Shown here in pieces: positions 6,024 through 8,812 of a stretch of DNA of 8,812 nucleotides. This DNA comes from Prolixibacteraceae bacterium. GTDB lineage: Bacteria; Bacteroidota; Bacteroidia; Bacteroidales; Prolixibacteraceae. Each line of letters opens with the position of its first letter. Position 1 is the first letter of the stretch. The stretch spans positions 1 to 8,812 of the forward strand of contig DPCJ01000055.1 in the NCBI GenBank assembly GCA_003516705.1, read 5' to 3'. A program made the translations under genes and the position numbers. The notes below the pieces were generated by a model. The model searched no databases. It was given only the letters and a program-made list of their open reading frames with translations, and was not told where the DNA came from.

Positions 6024-6044
6024 GTTGCAGAAACAAATTCATTA
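6024..6044. repeat. Possible decayed half-unit of the palindromic repeat
   Basis: This 21-base segment upstream of the GIY-YIG start matches the right half of the array units (consensus GATGCTGAAACAAG followed by TTCAGCA) at about 16 of 21 positions, with the core GAAACAA and TTCA intact. Its stem no longer pairs. A chance match in AT-rich DNA is possible. Confidence 0.3.
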
Positions 6045-6083
6045 TTAGACTATTCTCATGTTAAAATTATTCATTCGTAGATT

Positions 6084-6252
6084 CGTCAACCTGAACTCGT
6101 TTCAGGTTCTATTTAATTTATGGAGATGCTGAAACAAGTTCAGCATGACGGTTAAACTAACAATTCTCTTTTTACGTCACCCTGAACTCGTTTCAGGGTC
6201 TTTTCAACCCAGAGATGCTGAAACAATCCCGAAATGTCGGGACAGCATGACG
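6084..6252. repeat. Two further composite palindromic units, right of the GIY-YIG gene
   Basis: Units at 6084-6150 and 6175-6252 have the same orientation and CGTCA/TGACG ends as the left array. The first has a compensated left stem, ACCTGAA-CTCGT-TTCAGGT in place of CCCTGAA/TTCAGGG. The second has the long right arm, with ATGCTG/CAGCAT enclosing TCCCGA-AATG-TCGGGA. The unit-spacer-unit arrangement (67, 24, 78 bp) mirrors units four and five of the left array (65, 25, 80 bp), and the spacers share ACTAA-AAT and a T-rich end. The last unit stops 26 bp short of the alcohol dehydrogenase stop codon, so its hairpins would form in the 3' end of that transcript. Confidence 0.9.
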
Positions 6253-6278
6253 TCCTAACTTGCTATTGAAATCAAACG

Positions 6279-7319
6279 TCAAAACCTGTTGATTACCGTA
6301 ACTCCCACATTTTCAAATTTATCCATATTCATCAACGCTTCAGGGGCTTCATCAAGTGAAATGGTCTTTCCAACCAAAAGTTCGGGTTTCAATTTGCCGG
6401 TTTTTATCATTTCAAATATTTCGGTGTACCGAAAAGCCTGCATTCCGTGGCTGCCAAGTATTTCCAGTTCATGAGCCACCACTTTGTCCATCGGTATTTT
6501 GGGGTGTTTGTGGTCTCCGGTCATTAATCCCACCTGAACGTGTTTTCCACGTTTACGCAAACAGGAAACTGAATTAAAACAGGTTTCCTGACTACCCAGT
6601 GCATCAATAGAAAGATGTGCTCCACGGCCCGTAATTGTCAATATTTCTGCCGGAACATTTTTTGTTTTTCTGGCATTTATCAACCACAAAGCACCCACTT
6701 TTTGGGCCAGTGCCAGTTTTGTATCATCAATATCTACTGCAATTACATTTGCACCCGCAGCAGCGGCTATCATAATTGCCGAAAGCCCTACTCCACCGCA
6801 ACCATGTACCGCAACCCACTGACCGGCTGTAACTTTTCCCTGGTCAACTAAAGCTCTGAAAGAAGTAATAAACCTGCATCCCAAACTGGCAGCAGTTAAG
6901 AAATCAATCTCATCAGGAAGTTGAACCAGGTTAATATCCGCGTACTTTATTTCGACAAATTCCGCAAACGAACCCCACGCTGTAAAACCGGGCTGAAACT
7001 GGTGGTCGCAAACCTGGTGATTCCCCGAAATACACTCTGGACAATGTCCGCAGCCACTAACAAATGGCACGGTTACTCGGTCGCCAACCTTAAAATTTTT
7101 AATTTCTGAACCAGTTTCAACGATAATTCCGGCCAATTCGTGACCGGGAACATGAGGCAAAACAATATCCGCATCGTGTCCCATCCAACCATGCCAGTCG
7201 CTGCGGCACAGGCCGGTGGCTTCCACTTTTACAATTACACTATCGGGCGAAACGGTTGGATTCGAAACTTCCCTGATTTCAACAGGTCCCTGAAAATGTT
7301 CGAAATAAACGGCTTTCAT
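6279..7319 (-). CDS. Zinc-dependent medium-chain alcohol dehydrogenase
   Basis: The 346-residue protein is full length for the MDR family. The GroES-like catalytic domain has Cys38 (GLCRSDWHGW), the GHE motif at 59-61 (HVPGHELAG) and Cys148 (LGCRF) as likely catalytic zinc ligands. Cys90, Cys93, Cys96 and Cys104 (CGHCPECISGNHQVC) form the structural zinc lobe. The Rossmann fold has VHGCGGVGLS at 171-180, and Asp196 at the end of the second strand predicts NAD(H) over NADP(H). The GLCRSDWHGWMGHD signature matches the Zn_ADH6 subgroup as I remember it; members are annotated as general alcohol dehydrogenases and the substrate cannot be read here. The protein should be cytoplasmic. It follows the fumarase gene but is separated from it by a strong terminator, so it is probably its own transcription unit, ending at palindromic repeat hairpins. 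The start ATG at 7317-7319 gives the canonical MKAVYFEHF beginning. Confidence 0.95.
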   Translation of the reverse strand: MKAVYFEHFQGPVEIREVSNPTVSPDSVIVKVEATGLCRSDWHGWMGHDADIVLPHVPGHELAGIIVETGSEIKNFKVGDRVTVPFVSGCGHCPECISGNHQVCDHQFQPGFTAWGSFAEFVEIKYADINLVQLPDEIDFLTAASLGCRFITSFRALVDQGKVTAGQWVAVHGCGGVGLSAIMIAAAAGANVIAVDIDDTKLALAQKVGALWLINARKTKNVPAEILTITGRGAHLSIDALGSQETCFNSVSCLRKRGKHVQVGLMTGDHKHPKIPMDKVVAHELEILGSHGMQAFRYTEIFEMIKTGKLKPELLVGKTISLDEAPEALMNMDKFENVGVTVINRF

Positions 7320-7338
7320 ATTGAATGGTTTTGAAAAC

Positions 7339-7346
7339 CAAAAATA
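7339..7346 (-). promoter_or_regulatory. Candidate -7 box of the alcohol dehydrogenase promoter
   Basis: The minus strand reads TATTTTTG, an exact match to TAnnTTTG, 19 nt before the ATG. The nearest upstream TTG (7371-7369) is 22 nt away, slightly longer than the usual 19-21, and lies at the U-tract of the fumarase terminator. The leader would be only about 12 nt. This is plausible but weak. Confidence 0.4.
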
Positions 7347-7369
7347 GGATTTCCCCCGGACATGAAGTC

Positions 7370-7406
7370 AAAAAAAAGAGCCTTACTTTCAAAAGCAAGA
7401 CTCTTT
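7370..7406 (-). terminator. Intrinsic terminator after the fumarase gene
   Basis: On the minus strand AAAGAGTCTTGC (7406-7395) pairs with GTAAGGCTCTTT (7386-7375) across an 8-base loop, giving a 12-bp stem with two G-T pairs. The stem runs directly into a tract of Ts (7377-7370). It begins 21 bp after the fumarase stop codon, the expected place. Confidence 0.88.
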
Positions 7407-7427
7407 CAATATCAACTTATCAATACT

Positions 7428-8812
7428 TTATAACTGCTTAAAAAAGTCGTTTCCTTTATCGTCAACGATTATAAAAGCCGGAAAGTTTTCGATCCTGATT
7501 TTACGTACAGCTTCCATTCCCAGTTCTTCAAAATCGACAATTTCAACTGATTTAATGCTGTTTTTAGCGAGAATCGCTGCAGGCCCCCCAATTGAACCCA
7601 GGTAAAATCCGCCATACTTTTTGCAAGCGTCGGTAACCTGTTGTGTGCGGTTTCCTTTAGCCACCATAATCATTGAACCACCATGACTCATAAACTCGTT
7701 TACATACACATCCATGCGCCCCGCAGTGGTTGGCCCGAAACTGCCGCTGGCCATGCCCTTTGGCGTTTTTGCCGGACCAGCATAATACACCGGGTGCTTT
7801 TTAAAATATTCGGGCATCGGTTTGCCTTCGTCAAGCATTTTTTTGATTTGAGCATGAGCAATATCGCGGGCTACAATTAAGGTTCCGTTTAAGTTCAACC
7901 GGGTTTTGGTGGGGTATTTCGAAAGTTCTTTCAGTACTTCTTCCATTGGTCTGTCGAGGTCAATATCAACAGCAGGCGAAATTGATGGTGCTTTTGATGG
8001 CAGAAAACGTGCCGGGTTCTTTTCAAGTTCTTCAAGGAAAATTCCGTCCTTTGTAATCTTTGCCTTAATGTTTCTGTCGGCACTGCAACTTACACCCAGT
8101 CCCACCGGGCACGAAGCAGCGTGTCGTGGTAACCGGATTACACGTACATCGTGCACATAATATTTTCCGCCAAACTGTGCTCCCAATCCACATTCCTGCG
8201 CAATCTTTTCAATTTTGGCTTCCCACTCCAAATCGCGGAATGCCTGTCCACCTTCATTTCCTTCGGTTGGCAGATTATCGTAATAACCAGCCGAAGCTTT
8301 TTTTACTGTTGCCAGCGTGGATTCGGCTGAAGTACCGCCAATTACAAGTGCCAGATGATAAGGAGGACAGGCAGAGGTTCCTAGATCCATTATTTTTTCC
8401 TTTACAAACTTTGTCAGCGCTTCTTCTGTTAAAAGCGATTTGGTTTGCTGGTACAGGTAGGTTTTATTTCCCGAGCCGCCACCTTTGGTAATAAAAAGAA
8501 ACTCATATTTGTTGCCTTCTTCGGCATAAATATCGATTTGCGCCGGCAGATTAGAACCCGTATTTTTTTCGTCGAACATGGTAAACGGCACTACCTGTGA
8601 GTAGCGCAGGTTTCGCTCCTGATAGGTATCGTAAATCCCTTTTGATAAATGTTTTGCGTCGTTAACACCTGTAAAAACGTTTTCACCTTTTTTACCAATT
8701 ACAATTGCAGTACCGGTGTCCTGACAGGTAGGCAATTCACCTTCAGCCGAAACGGCCTGGTTCATTAACATGGTATGCGCCACAAAGCGGTCGTTATCAG
8801 TAGCTTCAGGAT
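7428..8812 (-). CDS. Class I (iron-sulfur) fumarate hydratase, N-terminus cut by window edge
   Basis: The frame is open to the right edge, giving 460 complete codons plus a stop. A GTG at 8781-8783 is internal: the residues before it (PEATDNDRF) and after it (VAHTMLMNQAV) are continuous family sequence, so roughly 75-80 N-terminal residues lie outside the window. The enzyme reversibly hydrates fumarate to L-malate in the TCA cycle using a [4Fe-4S] cluster. Numbering from that GTG, cluster cysteines are Cys20 (PTCQDTGTA), Cys139 (ACPPYHLALVIGG) and Cys233 (GVSCSADRN). Their spacings of 119 and 94 equal those of the known ligands 105, 224 and 318 in E. coli FumA. The alpha domain runs to about residue 275. 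The C-terminal beta domain includes YYAGPAKTPKG, SFGPTTAGRMD and YLGSIGGPAA. Both domains are in one chain, as in FumA/FumB rather than two-subunit archaeal types. It is oxygen-sensitive by family, suiting an anaerobic or facultative host. Confidence 0.96.
   Translation of the reverse strand, partial: PEATDNDRFVAHTMLMNQAVSAEGELPTCQDTGTAIVIGKKGENVFTGVNDAKHLSKGIYDTYQERNLRYSQVVPFTMFDEKNTGSNLPAQIDIYAEEGNKYEFLFITKGGGSGNKTYLYQQTKSLLTEEALTKFVKEKIMDLGTSACPPYHLALVIGGTSAESTLATVKKASAGYYDNLPTEGNEGGQAFRDLEWEAKIEKIAQECGLGAQFGGKYYVHDVRVIRLPRHAASCPVGLGVSCSADRNIKAKITKDGIFLEELEKNPARFLPSKAPSISPAVDIDLDRPMEEVLKELSKYPTKTRLNLNGTLIVARDIAHAQIKKMLDEGKPMPEYFKKHPVYYAGPAKTPKGMASGSFGPTTAGRMDVYVNEFMSHGGSMIMVAKGNRTQQVTDACKKYGGFYLGSIGGPAAILAKNSIKSVEIVDFEELGMEAVRKIRIENFPAFIIVDDKGNDFFKQL

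Noticed and set aside
8781..8783. GTG as start codon of the fumarase
   Set aside because: Codons before it continue the conserved family sequence (PEATDNDRF) to the window edge, so the true start lies outside.

Overview
The window looks like chromosomal DNA of a Bacteroidota bacterium, probably a marine or anaerobic Bacteroidales/Marinilabiliales-type organism (order-level placement is inference). The evidence is an AT-rich genome with A-rich rather than Shine-Dalgarno-like leaders, a TTG-N19-TAnnTTTG promoter of the Bacteroidota type, an M56 peptidase fused to a TonB C-terminal domain, and palindromic intergenic repeats of a style common in that phylum. All eight recognisable genes lie on the minus strand, so transcription runs from high to low coordinates. 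The genes at both window edges are cut.

Layout from right to left, in transcription order: a nearly complete class I [4Fe-4S] fumarate hydratase (7428-8812, N-terminus outside the window) ends at a strong intrinsic terminator (7370-7406). A zinc-dependent medium-chain alcohol dehydrogenase follows (6279-7319). Next is a repeat-rich block (5283-6252) with seven copies of a composite palindromic element and a small GIY-YIG nuclease gene (5724-6011) among them. Then come a YafV/Nit2-type carbon-nitrogen hydrolase (4472-5242) and a second, unrelated tandem repeat block (3827-4340) with no credible gene.

The left third is one regulatory module: a small secreted TonB-domain protein (3124-3552), a BlaI/MecI-type repressor (2638-3024), an M56/BlaR1-type membrane peptidase with a TonB C-terminal domain (1233-2645), and a secreted TPR protein (1-1139, C-terminus outside the window). 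By analogy with BlaI/BlaR1 systems, the membrane peptidase would sense an envelope signal and trigger loss of the repressor. The sensor here is not a penicillin-binding domain but a TonB-like domain about 60% identical to the neighbouring secreted protein.

The most interesting signal is a set of AACTAA/TTAGTT half-sites spaced exactly 10 bp apart, overlying the promoters of both blaI and the TonB-domain gene in the same register, with a third copy about 50 bp further upstream. This is probably the operator of the BlaI repressor and ties the TonB-domain gene into its regulon. The second signal is the composite palindromic repeat, whose stems show paired substitutions and which flanks the GIY-YIG gene on both sides.
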